A stretch of 64,000 nucleotides of DNA from Rhizobium jaguaris (GCF_003627755.1 NZ_CP032694.1:2409501-2473500); one strand, 5' to 3'. Positions 45,563 to 54,730 are shown, counted from the first letter of the stretch. Notes: generated by a model from the sequence alone, not told the origin. Program-made: numbers and translations.

Positions 45563-46672
45563 CTAATCCAACACGAATTCCCCGACTTCCATCGCCACGC
45601 CATTCACCATTGCATCGATCCGATGGAGACCTGGATAGTGCTTACGCGTCGTCAGGTCATCTAGGCGCAATGCCTTGGAGAATTGCGCCGTTTCGCCGGG
45701 CGCCAATGAAACCGATGTCAGCTTGAAGACCTTTGGCCTGGCCAAACCGTTGGCCTTGACGAAGTGAACGGCAAAATCGACCAGCAGAGACTGTGCGGCT
45801 TCTCCGTCGTTGACGAGGGAAAAGCCGATACGGACGATATCGCCCATCTGCGCCCTCGCAGGCGCTATCGCCACGCTGCCGACACGAATGCCCTCGGCGG
45901 CGGAATAACCCATGGCACCGATCGCATCGGCCTCGCCACGCTTGACGGCGGAGCGCAGCGCATGACGGATCAGGCGCTGGCGCTCTTCAGGCGCATCCAC
46001 GCTCCAGCGCCGCACCGTGTCTATCAGAATGCCGGGATGATCCTTACCGATATCGTTGAGATTGTTGGCAACGGAACGGCGAACATAAAGCTCTGGATCA
46101 TCCTTCAGCAATTCCAGCAGATCAAGCACCGGCACCGGATCGGCCTGGAATGCGCGAAGCCGCTGTGCCCATGGAAGGCGTGGCCGAGTGCCCTCCGACA
46201 CCAGTCGCCTGACATGCACGTTGGCGTCGCCGACCCATACGCGCAGCCGATCCAATGTCTCCTCCTGACGCTTGTTGAGAAAGGTGCGGATGGAGAATTC
46301 GGCGGTAAAACGCTTGGTCAGCTCATATTGCGCCCGCATGGACGGCTCGAAATGATCGATGCCATTGTCGGCGACGAAGATCGTGTGCGGCAGATAGAGA
46401 AACGGCGTCATGCCGAAATTGTCGCTGCCATCCATTTCCGGCCCCAGCGAGCGAATGAGAATGTCGACCGCCTCCGGATAATCTGCGGGCAAGAACATCT
46501 TAAGGGCGCGCGCAATCGCACGCCCGCGGTCCATCAGCTCCAGCTGCTCATATCCGTCCAATGTCGCAGCGATGAAACCTTTCCGGTCGAATGCCGGATG
46601 CACCTCCCCGATCATATCGGCGATGCGGGCCGGCACTTCAGCGCCGAAGCGATCCTTCAGGCGTTCAGCCAT
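45563..46672 (-). CDS. DNA alkylation repair (AlkD-like HEAT-repeat) protein
   Basis: A 369-residue HEAT-repeat protein. Residues about 1-270 have repeats typical of AlkC/AlkD glycosylases (VWVGDANVHVRRLVSEGTRP; PELYVRRSVANNLNDIGKDHP). The last 90 residues form a beta-rich domain (VRIGFSLVNDGEAAQSLLVDF) seen on AlkC-type proteins with an Ig-like tail. AlkC/D remove 3-methyl- and 7-methylpurines. The start is ATG 46672; a longer frame overlaps the upstream monooxygenase-like gene. It lies 8 bases after that gene. Confidence 0.82.
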   Translation of the reverse strand: MAERLKDRFGAEVPARIADMIGEVHPAFDRKGFIAATLDGYEQLELMDRGRAIARALKMFLPADYPEAVDILIRSLGPEMDGSDNFGMTPFLYLPHTIFVADNGIDHFEPSMRAQYELTKRFTAEFSIRTFLNKRQEETLDRLRVWVGDANVHVRRLVSEGTRPRLPWAQRLRAFQADPVPVLDLLELLKDDPELYVRRSVANNLNDIGKDHPGILIDTVRRWSVDAPEERQRLIRHALRSAVKRGEADAIGAMGYSAAEGIRVGSVAIAPARAQMGDIVRIGFSLVNDGEAAQSLLVDFAVHFVKANGLARPKVFKLTSVSLAPGETAQFSKALRLDDLTTRKHYPGLHRIDAMVNGVAMEVGEFVLD

Positions 46673-46680
46673 CCTACCCC

Positions 46681-47001
46681 TCAAAAGCTCCGCAGTTGTT
46701 CGAAATGCAGCACGCTCGTGCCGGCGTTGGCGGCATCGATCTGCATATGATCGAAATAGTCGAGGCAATCCTTGCTCGCATGCACCTTCGGCATAGCGGC
46801 CGCCGCGTCCGCATGAGAGCGCCACCAGATGACATCGACATAGGTGCCATCGTTACCGCGCACCAATTCGCGATTGAGATAGCCGGGCTGCCGTTTCAGA
46901 AAAAGATCCTGCATTCTCGCAGCCGCTTCCAGAAGTGCGCCTTCGGATACATTGGCGCGAAGCCTGAACGGCGCCCATTCCATAACTTTTCCCGTCATCA
47001 T
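46681..47001 (-). CDS. Dimeric alpha/beta-barrel (ABM-like) protein
   Basis: A 106-residue protein with ferredoxin-like barrel features (WAPFRLRANVSEGALLEAAARM; YVDVIWWRSHADAAAAM). It is similar in style to antibiotic biosynthesis monooxygenase or stress-responsive A/B barrel domains; the exact family is not certain. It is divergent from the WYL regulator (70 bases apart), which is likely to control it, and in line with the AlkD-like gene. Confidence 0.7.
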   Translation of the reverse strand: MMTGKVMEWAPFRLRANVSEGALLEAAARMQDLFLKRQPGYLNRELVRGNDGTYVDVIWWRSHADAAAAMPKVHASKDCLDYFDHMQIDAANAGTSVLHFEQLRSF

Positions 47002-47071
47002 CTTTTCCTCGGGTTGAGTTGGATGGGCGTGGTCTATTGCCTAATAGGACAGATAACGACATATTTCAGCT

Positions 47072-47806
47072 ATGGCACGCACGGCAGATGGAACAAGGCT
47101 GAACAGGCTGGAAGAGCTGAAAGGGCTGCTTCGCGAGCGCGAACACGCGACCGCCGCCGAGCTCGCGGCCGAGATGGGCGTCAGCCTGCGCACCCTCAAT
47201 CGCGATATAGCGTTATTGCGCCAAAGCGGCCTGCCGATCGATGCCGACCGCGGCCGTGGCGGCGGCATGCAATTGCATCGCAGCTGGTCGCTCGGCCGGC
47301 TGCATCTTGATCATCTCGAAACAATCGACCTACTGCTCAGCATCACCATCGCCGAAAAAGTCGGTTCGCCTTTGCTGTTGCAGCATCTCACATCGATCAA
47401 GCGCAAGGTCTCCGCCACTTTTGCCGAAGGCTACCAAGGCCGCATTCGCGACCTGCGGCGCCGCATCATCGTCGGCGCGCCGGCAACGCTTAACGTTGTC
47501 AACAGCTATGTTCCGCCAAGCCGAGCCAACCTTGCGCTGATATCCCAAGCCTTCTTCGAGCAGCGGCAGGTGATCATCGACTACGAGGCCGGCGACGGCG
47601 TTGTCACCAGCCGCCGGATCGAGCCGCAGTTCCTCTATTTGAATGCACCCGTCTGGTATCTCATCACCTGGGACCACCTGCGTGACGACATCAGAACCTT
47701 CCGCGTCGACCGCATTCGCGCGGCCGAACTCCAGCCGACAACGTTTCGCGTCGGCGATCCGAAGATTTACATTGCCTCCGCCGACAGAAACGCATCGTCT
47801 CTCTAA
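47072..47806 (+). CDS. YafY-type HTH regulator with WYL domain
   Basis: A 244-residue regulator. The N-terminal helix-turn-helix is of the DeoR/HTH_11 type (ATAAELAAEMGVSLRTLNRDIALLRQ, residues about 26-50), followed by a WYL domain. In this copy the WYL segment reads VWYLITWDHLRDDIRTFRVDRI. WYL proteins sense nucleic acids or small ligands. It is divergent from the ABM-like gene and ends directly against the cobO stop with no spacer. Confidence 0.88.
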   Translation: MARTADGTRLNRLEELKGLLREREHATAAELAAEMGVSLRTLNRDIALLRQSGLPIDADRGRGGGMQLHRSWSLGRLHLDHLETIDLLLSITIAEKVGSPLLLQHLTSIKRKVSATFAEGYQGRIRDLRRRIIVGAPATLNVVNSYVPPSRANLALISQAFFEQRQVIIDYEAGDGVVTSRRIEPQFLYLNAPVWYLITWDHLRDDIRTFRVDRIRAAELQPTTFRVGDPKIYIASADRNASSL

Positions 47807-48451
47807 TCAGAATTCGACGCCCGGCTGTCCCTTGATGCCGGAGCGGAACGGATGCTTGATCAGCTCCATCTCGGTGACGAGGTCGGCAATCTCGATCAAT
47901 TCTTCCTTGGCATTGCGGCCGGTCAGGACGACATGCGTCATGTGCGGCTTCTCTGTTTTCAGGAAGTTGAGGACATCGTTGATATCGAGATAATCATAGC
48001 GAAGCGCGATGTTGATTTCGTCGAGCAGAACCATCGAATTCCGCTCATCGCGGATCAGTTCCTTGGCCTTCTCCCAGGCAGCAGCTGCGGCTGCCACATC
48101 GCGGGCACGATCCTGCGTCTCCCAGGTGAACCCCTCACCCATGGTGTGGAACTGGCAGATATCGGAGAAGTGCTTTTCGATCAGATCCCGCTCACCGGTC
48201 CACATCGCGCCCTTGATGAACTGCACGACCGCACACGGCTTCCCATGAGCGATATGGCGGAAAATCATGCCGAAGGCGGCCGACGACTTGCCCTTGCCCT
48301 TGCCGGTGTGGACGATGATCAACCCCTTTTCGTCCGTCTTCGTCGCCATGATCTTGTCGCGTGCGGCCTTCTTCTTGGCCATCTTGTCGGCGTGGCGGGC
48401 GTCGTCATTCTTCGGTGCGTCGGCGCCCGATTCGACGATTTCTTCGCTCAT
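47807..48451 (-). CDS. cobO: Cob(I)yrinic acid a,c-diamide adenosyltransferase
   Basis: A 214-residue CobA/CobO-type adenosyltransferase. The P-loop is HTGKGKGKSSAAFGM, and the motif MVLLDEINIALRYDYL is characteristic. It adds the 5'-deoxyadenosyl ligand to cobalt after the CobNST step. The start is ATG 48451 (ATGA overlap with the cupin gene stop). It is the last gene of the riboswitch operon and converges with the WYL gene without a spacer. Confidence 0.95.
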   Translation of the reverse strand: MSEEIVESGADAPKNDDARHADKMAKKKAARDKIMATKTDEKGLIIVHTGKGKGKSSAAFGMIFRHIAHGKPCAVVQFIKGAMWTGERDLIEKHFSDICQFHTMGEGFTWETQDRARDVAAAAAAWEKAKELIRDERNSMVLLDEINIALRYDYLDINDVLNFLKTEKPHMTHVVLTGRNAKEELIEIADLVTEMELIKHPFRSGIKGQPGVEF

Positions 48452-49047
48452 TCTTTTCTCCCTGGAATTATCGATTTCTGTGCCAGCGGTCCTCCACGCC
48501 AGAGATAAAGCGCCACCAACGGCGTCCTCTCGGTTCGCATCGCATGACGAATATTGGAGGGGTGATGAATGATCTCGCCTGTCCAGCGCGGCAGGAAGGC
48601 TTGACTGTCCTTGCTCCACAGCGACCCATCAGTCAGCGGAAGATAGATTTCCTCGGCGATGTGATGATGATCCGGATAGTGCACATCCGGACCGAGTAAC
48701 AGGAATCCGCCAGCAATTTCGTCGCTGACAAAGTGGCCGCGCGTGCCAAAAAGCTCGACCCAGCCGTATTTCTGCAGAAAATCGGCGCCGAAATCGGCGA
48801 TACTATAGGTTTGAGCCCAGTGCAATGCGCTGGCAGCGCCCAATAGACTGGAAAACAGTTCGCCCTCCGCCGCGTCGGCAGGCGGGTGCAGCCTCGTCAC
48901 ATAGTCCACAACGGGCAGACTGTGAGCCGCAAGCGTCCGCCCATCCATATGCCAATCGAAGCCGTCAACGAAACGCCTCAGTATGGGGTCGCTGCGAGAA
49001 GCGATGTAGCGGTGGAAAGCCTGCAGAAGATCATCGATCACACTCAC
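48448..49047 (-). CDS. DMSP-lyase-family cupin in the cobalamin operon
   Basis: A 199-residue protein. The C-terminal half is a cupin with DMSP-lyase-type metal motifs: HYPDHHHIAEEIYLPL (three His, Glu, Tyr) and SNIRHAMRTERTPLVALYLWRG (distal His). The N-terminal half is helical. The family includes DddQ/DddL-type dimethylsulfoniopropionate lyases, but many members have other or unknown roles. Both ends overlap cob genes, as GTGA with cobN and ATGA with cobO. That tight coupling suggests a role in cobalamin or cobalt metabolism rather than DMSP cleavage, which is inference. Confidence 0.8.
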   Translation of the reverse strand: MSVIDDLLQAFHRYIASRSDPILRRFVDGFDWHMDGRTLAAHSLPVVDYVTRLHPPADAAEGELFSSLLGAASALHWAQTYSIADFGADFLQKYGWVELFGTRGHFVSDEIAGGFLLLGPDVHYPDHHHIAEEIYLPLTDGSLWSKDSQAFLPRWTGEIIHHPSNIRHAMRTERTPLVALYLWRGGPLAQKSIIPGRKE

Positions 49048-52000
49048 GCCAGGATCTCCCTATCCCCGGTCAAAGCTTGGAGATCGAATTGTGCCGAATT
49101 GCTGCGTGGCGTCCATAGCTGTCGATCGATTGCTTCCAGCAAACGCTCTTTCATCTCCTCCAAAGCCGCCGGGTTCTTCTCCGCCATGAAATCACGCACC
49201 AAGGGATCGGCCACAAAAGCCTGATAGACCGCCTCGAAATGATGGTTGCGCACGGCACCTGTTGTCGCAGCAAAAGCGAAGAGATAATCGACCGTGGCTG
49301 ATATTTCCAAGGCTCCTTTATAGCCGTGGCGCATGACGCCATCGATCCACTTCGGATTGACGACGCGGCCGCGCACGACGCGGCCGATCTCCTCTTCCAG
49401 CGAGCGGATGACCGGTTTTTCCGGACGGGAATGGTCGTTGTGATAGATCGATGGGCGCGCGCCCGCAAGCTGCTCCGCCGCAGCAGCCATGCCACCTTCA
49501 AATTGGTAGTAATCGTCACTGTCCAGCAGGTCGTGCTCCCGATTGTCCTGGTTCTGGACCACCGCCTGGATCGAACGCAGCCGCTCCTCGAACACGCCGC
49601 GCTCAGCCCGGCCCTCCTCGCCGGCGCCATAGGCATAACTGCCCCAGACGAGATAAGCCTCCGCCAGATCGGCGCGCCGCTCCCAACCCTTTTCGTCGAT
49701 CAGCGCCTGCAGGCCGGCTCCGTAAGCACCGGGCTTGGAGCTAAATATGCGGTAACCGGCTCGCTGGCTCGCCGAAACTTCGTCCAGCCCTGCAGCTTCC
49801 AGGCGCGCAACCTCGCCACGCATGCGCGCCGCGATGGGATTATCCACGGCATCCTCGTCCAACGCCCCAACCGCGCGGATCGCTTTGTCGAAAAGCGCGA
49901 TCTGCTCTGGAAAGGCATCCCGGAAGAAGCCGGAAATCCGCAGCGTCACATCGACGCGCGGCCGGCCGAGCTTGGCCGGTGGAGAGATTTCATAGCCGGT
50001 GACCCGCCGCGAAGTCATGTCCCAGACCGGCTTGACGCCGATCAGGGCCAGCGCCTGGGCAATATCGTCACCGCCGGTGCGCATATTCGACGTGCCCCAG
50101 GCCGTCAGCCCGAAAGAAATCGGCCACTCGCCATGATCCTGTACATAGCGGCGGATCAGCAGCTCGGCCGACTTCTTGCCAAGCTCATAGGCGGCCGGCG
50201 TCGGGACCGCGCGGCTGTCGACTGAATAGAAATTCCGACCCGTCGGCAAAACATCCGGCCTGCCGCGCGTCGGCGCACCAGAAGGGCCTGGTGGCACGAA
50301 CCTGCCGTCGAGTCCTTCCATCAAGGCGGAGATTTCAGCATCGCCGCAGGCAAGAATAGAAGGTTTCAGGCGGGATTCGATTTCGGCAAGAACGGCGCTG
50401 GTTTGCCGCCAGTCCCCGGGACAGGCGATTTCGCCAGTAACGAATCTAGCGGCTAGGAGTTCGATGCGCTCCACCGTATCGCCTTGGGTGCGCCAGGGAG
50501 CGTCCGAAATGGTCGCGAGAATATCGGGGCGCGAGCCAGTCCATGCGGCCGCCATATCGCAGTCCAACGGATCGAACGACGCGAGCTGTCCCAACGCATC
50601 CCGCGCAATGGCCCGCTGCAGACTCTGATCGCCACCCTCGCCCAATCCCCGCGGCACGCGCGCCAGGGCCACCGTCAAATCCGTCAGCAGCCTGCCGGAC
50701 GGCGAGACGCCGAAGACATGCAGCCCGTCACGGATCTGCAGTTCCTTGAGATCGCAGAGATAGGCGTCGAGTTTCTTCAACGCCTCGTCCTCGCCTTCGC
50801 CCTTGGCTATCCCGGCATCCTGATCGAGGCCGATGTCGGCGACCAGATCGAGTATCTGCTTGCGCAGCAGACGAATGCGGCGGGGGTCGCCGCCGGAAGC
50901 CTCGTAATATTCGTCCACCAGCGCTTCCAGGTCCTTGAGCGGGCCATAGCTCTCGGCGCGGGTCAAAGGCGGGGTCAGATGGTCGATGATCACTGCGCTC
51001 GTGCGGCGCTTGGCCTGCGTGCCCTCGCCGGGATCGTTGACGATAAAGGGGTAGAGATGCGGCAATGGCCCGAGGATCGCTTCCGGATAGCAGGTCTCCG
51101 ACAGTGCCAAGGCCTTGCCCGGCAGCCATTCGAGATTGCCGTGCTTGCCCATGTGGATCACGGCATGTGCGCCGAAGGATCGACGCAGGAACGCGTAGAA
51201 AGCGAGATAGCCATGCGGCGGCACGAGGTCCGGAGAATGGTAGCTTTCTTTCGGATCGATATTGTAGCCGCGAGCCGGTTGAATTCCGAGCAGCACGTCG
51301 CCGAAACGGGTGAAAGGCAGTGCGAAGCCGCCGCCGCGAACATAGGGATCGCTCTCGACATCACCCCAACGAGCGGCAATCTCTTCCTGAGCCCGAATGG
51401 GAAGAGACGATAGGAAATATTTGTATTCCCTTATGGAAAGCGTCTCGCGAACGATCCTGCCATCGCGGCCGGAATTGGTCGGCCCATCCATCAAATGACG
51501 CATCAGTGCGTCGCCATCTACCGGCAGATCGGCGACCGGATAACCCGCCGCCTGCATCGCCTTCAGCACTTCGATCGTGCCCGCCGGCGTATCAAGCCCG
51601 ACGCCGTTGCCGAGCCTCCCGTCGCGGTTTGGATAATTGGCCATGACCAGCGCCACGCGCCGATCTTCCGGCGGCGTTTTGCGCAACCGTGCCCAATTGG
51701 CCGCCAATCGTGCGGTATAGCGCATGCGGTCCTCAGCCGGCTCGCTCGCAACAATATTGGCCTCGACGCGATCATCATAACGGGCCGCCGCCTTGAAGGA
51801 GACGGCACGGGCAAGCACACGCCCATCCACCTCCGGCAGGGCGACATTCATGCCGAGATCGCGCGCCGATAACCCCTGCGAGGAAGCTTCCCAGGCCTTC
51901 ATCGAGGAAGCCGAAAAGATCGCCTGCAACACCACGGCGTCACTCGCTTCCAGCACGGTCGGCTGGCGATCGGCCCCAGGCGCCGAAACGGCAAAGCCGG

Positions 52001-52979
52001 TTGTGTTGATGACGACATCCGGCTTCAGTTCGGCGAAAACGCTTTCTAGGATACCGACCGAGATAGGATCCTTGAGACTGTAGGCAAACACCGGCAATGG
52101 CCGCATGCCCTCTGCAATGAGAGCCTCGATCATGGCTTCGACGGGCTTGGTTTCGCCGCTCTGGACAAGGGCGCGGTAGAAGGAAATAGCGACGGTCGGG
52201 GGGTCGTGTTCCGCTATCCGCTCCATATCGGTGGAAGCTTCCGACGACTCTTCCAGAGGAGAGTTCCGCCCCTCATCCGCCCTTCGGGCACCTTCTCCCC
52301 GCAGGCGGGGCGAAGGAGAAGCCGCGAGCTCGATATGCTCCCTCTCCCCGTCACTACGGGGAGAGGGCCGGGGTGAGGGGCGAACTCGCCATTCGGTTTC
52401 AAGCCTCCTCCACTCTTCGACCCCAATCACACCCCTGCCCGGCCACCAGATGCCCGCTTTCATCAACGGAGCGGCCAGCGCCGGTTTTTCGGCGCCCGAT
52501 AGCATCGCCCCGGCATAACCGAGAAATGCCCGCGAATTGGCATCGCCGCCTTCGATCAGATAGGACCAGAGCGCATTGAGGTCCTGGAGCCCGACATTGG
52601 AAAACGGCGTCAGCCCCGGATCAGGTTTCGAATCCCCCGGCAGTACCGCAATGAGAGCGCCGCTACGGTCCGCACAGGCATGCAGCGCCTCAAGCGCATA
52701 GTGAAAATAGCTGGCGCCGCCGAGTGCTCGGACGATGATCAGCTTCGCATGGCGCGCTGTCCGTTCTACATAGGTGTCGATGGACATGGGATGCTTGAGG
52801 CTCATCAGGCTTGCGAGCCGCCACGAATGAACGGCGTCCCCCTGCCCATAGGCGGCGGCTATCGCCGCAAGCTCGGTATCGGCCGCCGACAGAAACAGGA
52901 TATCGCCCGGCGACTGGCCAAGATCAATCGCCTCCTCGCCATCGCTGATCGTTCCTTTTTGGGCTAGGAGGAGATGCAT
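49044..52979 (-). CDS. cobN: Cobaltochelatase subunit CobN with a repeat-derived insert
   Basis: A 1311-residue large subunit of the ATP-dependent cobalt chelatase (with CobS and CobT, not in this window). The N-terminal third includes YFHYALEALHAC. The core has family segments such as HMGKHGNLEWLPGKALALS, AWGTSNMRTGGDDIAQALALIG and LYAWGSY-like YLVWGSYAYGAG. It inserts cobalt into hydrogenobyrinic acid a,c-diamide. Typical CobN has about 1270 residues. Residues about 196-240 here are a translated palindromic element (RPSPRPSPRSDGERE...SPRLRGEGARRADEG), which explains the excess length. Confidence 0.95.
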   Translation of the reverse strand: MHLLLAQKGTISDGEEAIDLGQSPGDILFLSAADTELAAIAAAYGQGDAVHSWRLASLMSLKHPMSIDTYVERTARHAKLIIVRALGGASYFHYALEALHACADRSGALIAVLPGDSKPDPGLTPFSNVGLQDLNALWSYLIEGGDANSRAFLGYAGAMLSGAEKPALAAPLMKAGIWWPGRGVIGVEEWRRLETEWRVRPSPRPSPRSDGEREHIELAASPSPRLRGEGARRADEGRNSPLEESSEASTDMERIAEHDPPTVAISFYRALVQSGETKPVEAMIEALIAEGMRPLPVFAYSLKDPISVGILESVFAELKPDVVINTTGFAVSAPGADRQPTVLEASDAVVLQAIFSASSMKAWEASSQGLSARDLGMNVALPEVDGRVLARAVSFKAAARYDDRVEANIVASEPAEDRMRYTARLAANWARLRKTPPEDRRVALVMANYPNRDGRLGNGVGLDTPAGTIEVLKAMQAAGYPVADLPVDGDALMRHLMDGPTNSGRDGRIVRETLSIREYKYFLSSLPIRAQEEIAARWGDVESDPYVRGGGFALPFTRFGDVLLGIQPARGYNIDPKESYHSPDLVPPHGYLAFYAFLRRSFGAHAVIHMGKHGNLEWLPGKALALSETCYPEAILGPLPHLYPFIVNDPGEGTQAKRRTSAVIIDHLTPPLTRAESYGPLKDLEALVDEYYEASGGDPRRIRLLRKQILDLVADIGLDQDAGIAKGEGEDEALKKLDAYLCDLKELQIRDGLHVFGVSPSGRLLTDLTVALARVPRGLGEGGDQSLQRAIARDALGQLASFDPLDCDMAAAWTGSRPDILATISDAPWRTQGDTVERIELLAARFVTGEIACPGDWRQTSAVLAEIESRLKPSILACGDAEISALMEGLDGRFVPPGPSGAPTRGRPDVLPTGRNFYSVDSRAVPTPAAYELGKKSAELLIRRYVQDHGEWPISFGLTAWGTSNMRTGGDDIAQALALIGVKPVWDMTSRRVTGYEISPPAKLGRPRVDVTLRISGFFRDAFPEQIALFDKAIRAVGALDEDAVDNPIAARMRGEVARLEAAGLDEVSASQRAGYRIFSSKPGAYGAGLQALIDEKGWERRADLAEAYLVWGSYAYGAGEEGRAERGVFEERLRSIQAVVQNQDNREHDLLDSDDYYQFEGGMAAAAEQLAGARPSIYHNDHSRPEKPVIRSLEEEIGRVVRGRVVNPKWIDGVMRHGYKGALEISATVDYLFAFAATTGAVRNHHFEAVYQAFVADPLVRDFMAEKNPAALEEMKERLLEAIDRQLWTPRSNSAQFDLQALTGDREILA
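52262..52385 (-). repeat. RIME-like palindromic element inserted in frame in cobN
   Basis: On the plus strand this stretch reads CCCCTCATCCGCCCTTCGGG, a hairpin CCTTCTCCCCGCAGGCGGGG, CGAAGGAG, then a second hairpin CTCTCCCCGTCACTACGGGG and AGAG, ending in CCGGGGTGAGGGG. The outer ends (CCCCTCA/TGAGGGG) are inverted repeats. The first half matches the intergenic element at 22727-22776 in several blocks. It encodes about 41 residues rich in Arg, Ser, Pro and Gly, without a frame change. Confidence 0.8.
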
Positions 52980-52988
52980 CGCTTCGCC

Positions 52989-54038
52989 TTAGACCAACGA
53001 CTCGATCGCCTTGCGCACGATCCCCTCATCCATCTCATGCAGCCCAATCACCACAAGCCGCGTCTGGCGCTCTTCGCCCGGCGCCCAAGCCCGGTCGAAA
53101 TAGTGATCGATACGGCTGCCGACGGCTTGGATTTGCAGGCGCATCGGCTTGCCGGGCACATCGACGAAGCCCTTGAGGCGCAGGACATCATGTTCGGCAA
53201 TCACGCCCTTCAGCTTCCCGATAAAGACGATCGGCTCCGCGATCGGACCGAGGTCGACGACGAAGCTGTCGAATTCATCGTGATCATGCGATGCGCCGTC
53301 CTCGTGCTCCAGCTCGTGATGCGATTTCCGGTTGGCAATATCGCCCTCCGTCCCGATGCCGAGGCCGAGAAGGATGGCGGCCGAAACCTCGCCATTTTTC
53401 GCTTCGATGATCGTCGGTTTGCGGGCGGTGCGGGAGGCAACTTCGGTACGGACACGGCCGAGTCCCGCAACATCGATCAGATCGGTCTTGTTGAGGACGA
53501 TGAGATCCGCGCAGGTCAACTGATCCTCGAACAGTTCCTCGATCGGGCTTTCGTGATCGAGCGATTCGTCTTCTACGCGACGGGCTTCGACAGCATCGTG
53601 ATCATCGGCGAAACGGCCGGCGGCGACGGCGGCGCTGTCGACCACGGTTATGACGCCGTCAACGGTGACCTGGGTGCGAATATCCGGCCAGTTGAAGGCG
53701 GCGACGAGCGGCTGCGGCAGAGCGAGGCCGGAGGTCTCGATGACGATATGGTCGGGACGCGCATCACGCTCCAAGAGCTTGGTCATCGTTGGAATAAAAT
53801 CGTCGGCGACGGTGCAGCAGATGCAACCATTGGTCAGCTCGATGATATCGTCCTCGGTGCAGTTCTCCGCGCCGCAGCCCTTCAGCACATCGCCGTCAAC
53901 GCCGAGATCGCCGAATTCATTGATGATGAGGGCGATCTTCTTACCGCCGGTGTTCTGCAACAGGTTGCGGATCATCGTCGTTTTGCCGGCGCCGAGGAAG
54001 CCGGTGATGACGGTGGCGGGAATTTTTTCCTGGTTCAT
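52989..54038 (-). CDS. cobW: CobW, GTP-binding metallochaperone
   Basis: A 349-residue G3E GTPase. Walker A is GFLGAGKTT, the metal motif is NGCICC, LNKTDLID is the guanine-specificity site, and a His/Glu-rich segment (SHHELEHEDGASHDHDE) lies near residue 250. CobW is thought to deliver Co(II) to the CobNST chelatase. The start is ATG 54038, 5 bases after the cobU stop; the much longer upstream frame runs through cobU. It is followed by cobN 9 bases later. Confidence 0.95.
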   Translation of the reverse strand: MNQEKIPATVITGFLGAGKTTMIRNLLQNTGGKKIALIINEFGDLGVDGDVLKGCGAENCTEDDIIELTNGCICCTVADDFIPTMTKLLERDARPDHIVIETSGLALPQPLVAAFNWPDIRTQVTVDGVITVVDSAAVAAGRFADDHDAVEARRVEDESLDHESPIEELFEDQLTCADLIVLNKTDLIDVAGLGRVRTEVASRTARKPTIIEAKNGEVSAAILLGLGIGTEGDIANRKSHHELEHEDGASHDHDEFDSFVVDLGPIAEPIVFIGKLKGVIAEHDVLRLKGFVDVPGKPMRLQIQAVGSRIDHYFDRAWAPGEERQTRLVVIGLHEMDEGIVRKAIESLV

Positions 54039-54043
54039 GCGGA

Positions 54044-54571
54044 TCAACCCTTCATTTTCAGCGGCAGCCCCGCCGCGATAAAATAGACTTCGGCGCTCGC
54101 CGCCGCGATCATCTGGTGCAATCGGCCGGCATGATCGCGGAACTCGCGCGCCATACGGTTTTCGGGCACGATGCCGAGCCCGACCTCGTTGGAAACGAGG
54201 ACGACACGCGACTTTGCCCCTGGTAGGAATTCGGTGAGAGCGGCAAATTCTGCCGCGATATTGCGCTCGGCCATCATCAGGTTGGTGACCCAAAGCGTCA
54301 GGCAATCAACGAGAACGGCGCGGCCCTCGCCGTCGACTGCCGCGAGCCGGGCAGTAAGATCGAGCGGCTCCTCATGCGTCGTCCACAGGAGATCGCCCCG
54401 ATCGGCGCGATGCTGCGCAATACGATCGCGCATTTCGTCGTCCCAGGCCTGACCCGTCGCCACATAGTGACGATCGAGGCCGGTGTCCGAGATCAGCGAT
54501 TCGGCGAATCGGGATTTGCCGGAGCGTGCACCACCGAGAACAAAGACGGCGCGGGAGGGCGAGGTTGGCAT
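54044..54571 (-). CDS. cobU: Adenosylcobinamide kinase/guanylyltransferase
   Basis: A 175-residue bifunctional enzyme called CobP in the aerobic-pathway naming and CobU in the enteric one. The P-loop is [14 protein letters not shown], followed by [12 protein letters not shown] and [14 protein letters not shown], all characteristic. It phosphorylates and guanylylates adenosylcobinamide. ATG 54571 follows the small ORF stop by 3 bases. The nearest GGGAG lies 12 bases away, which is loose, so translation may depend on the upstream small ORF. Confidence 0.94.
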   Translation of the reverse strand: MPTSPSRAVFVLGGARSGKSRFAESLISDTGLDRHYVATGQAWDDEMRDRIAQHRADRGDLLWTTHEEPLDLTARLAAVDGEGRAVLVDCLTLWVTNLMMAERNIAAEFAALTEFLPGAKSRVVLVSNEVGLGIVPENRMAREFRDHAGRLHQMIAAASAEVYFIAAGLPLKMKG

Positions 54572-54574
54572 CGG

Positions 54575-54667
54575 CTATTTTCGCTCCCGTACGAGGGCGA
54601 AGGCCGGTGCGATGCGGCTGAAGCCGAAAAGTAGGCGCTTGCACGCCAAAAACTCATTTCGTGCCAT
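54575..54667 (-). CDS. Small ORF (30 aa) between B12 riboswitch and cobU
   Basis: ATG 54667 has GGAGG 5 bases upstream, better than cobU itself. It encodes 30 residues (begins MARNEFLACKRLL, ends ALVRERK), hydrophobic in the middle and basic at both ends. The stop is 3 bases before the cobU start. It lies directly after the riboswitch, so it could be a leader peptide or a coupling ORF. It could also be chance; there is no known family. Confidence 0.4.
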   Translation of the reverse strand: MARNEFLACKRLLFGFSRIAPAFALVRERK

Positions 54668-54730
54668 GACAACCTCCGTGCTGGCAGCGGGACGTCCGTC
54701 CCTGGGGTGGGCCTTGTGCCCGGCACGTAT

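Noticed and set aside
49326..50225. Plus-strand 299-codon frame opposite the cobN 3' end
   Set aside because: It is antisense to conserved CobN segments and has no motif.
50484..51413. Plus-strand frame inside cobN
   Set aside because: It is a shadow of CobN codon usage with no protein-family signal.
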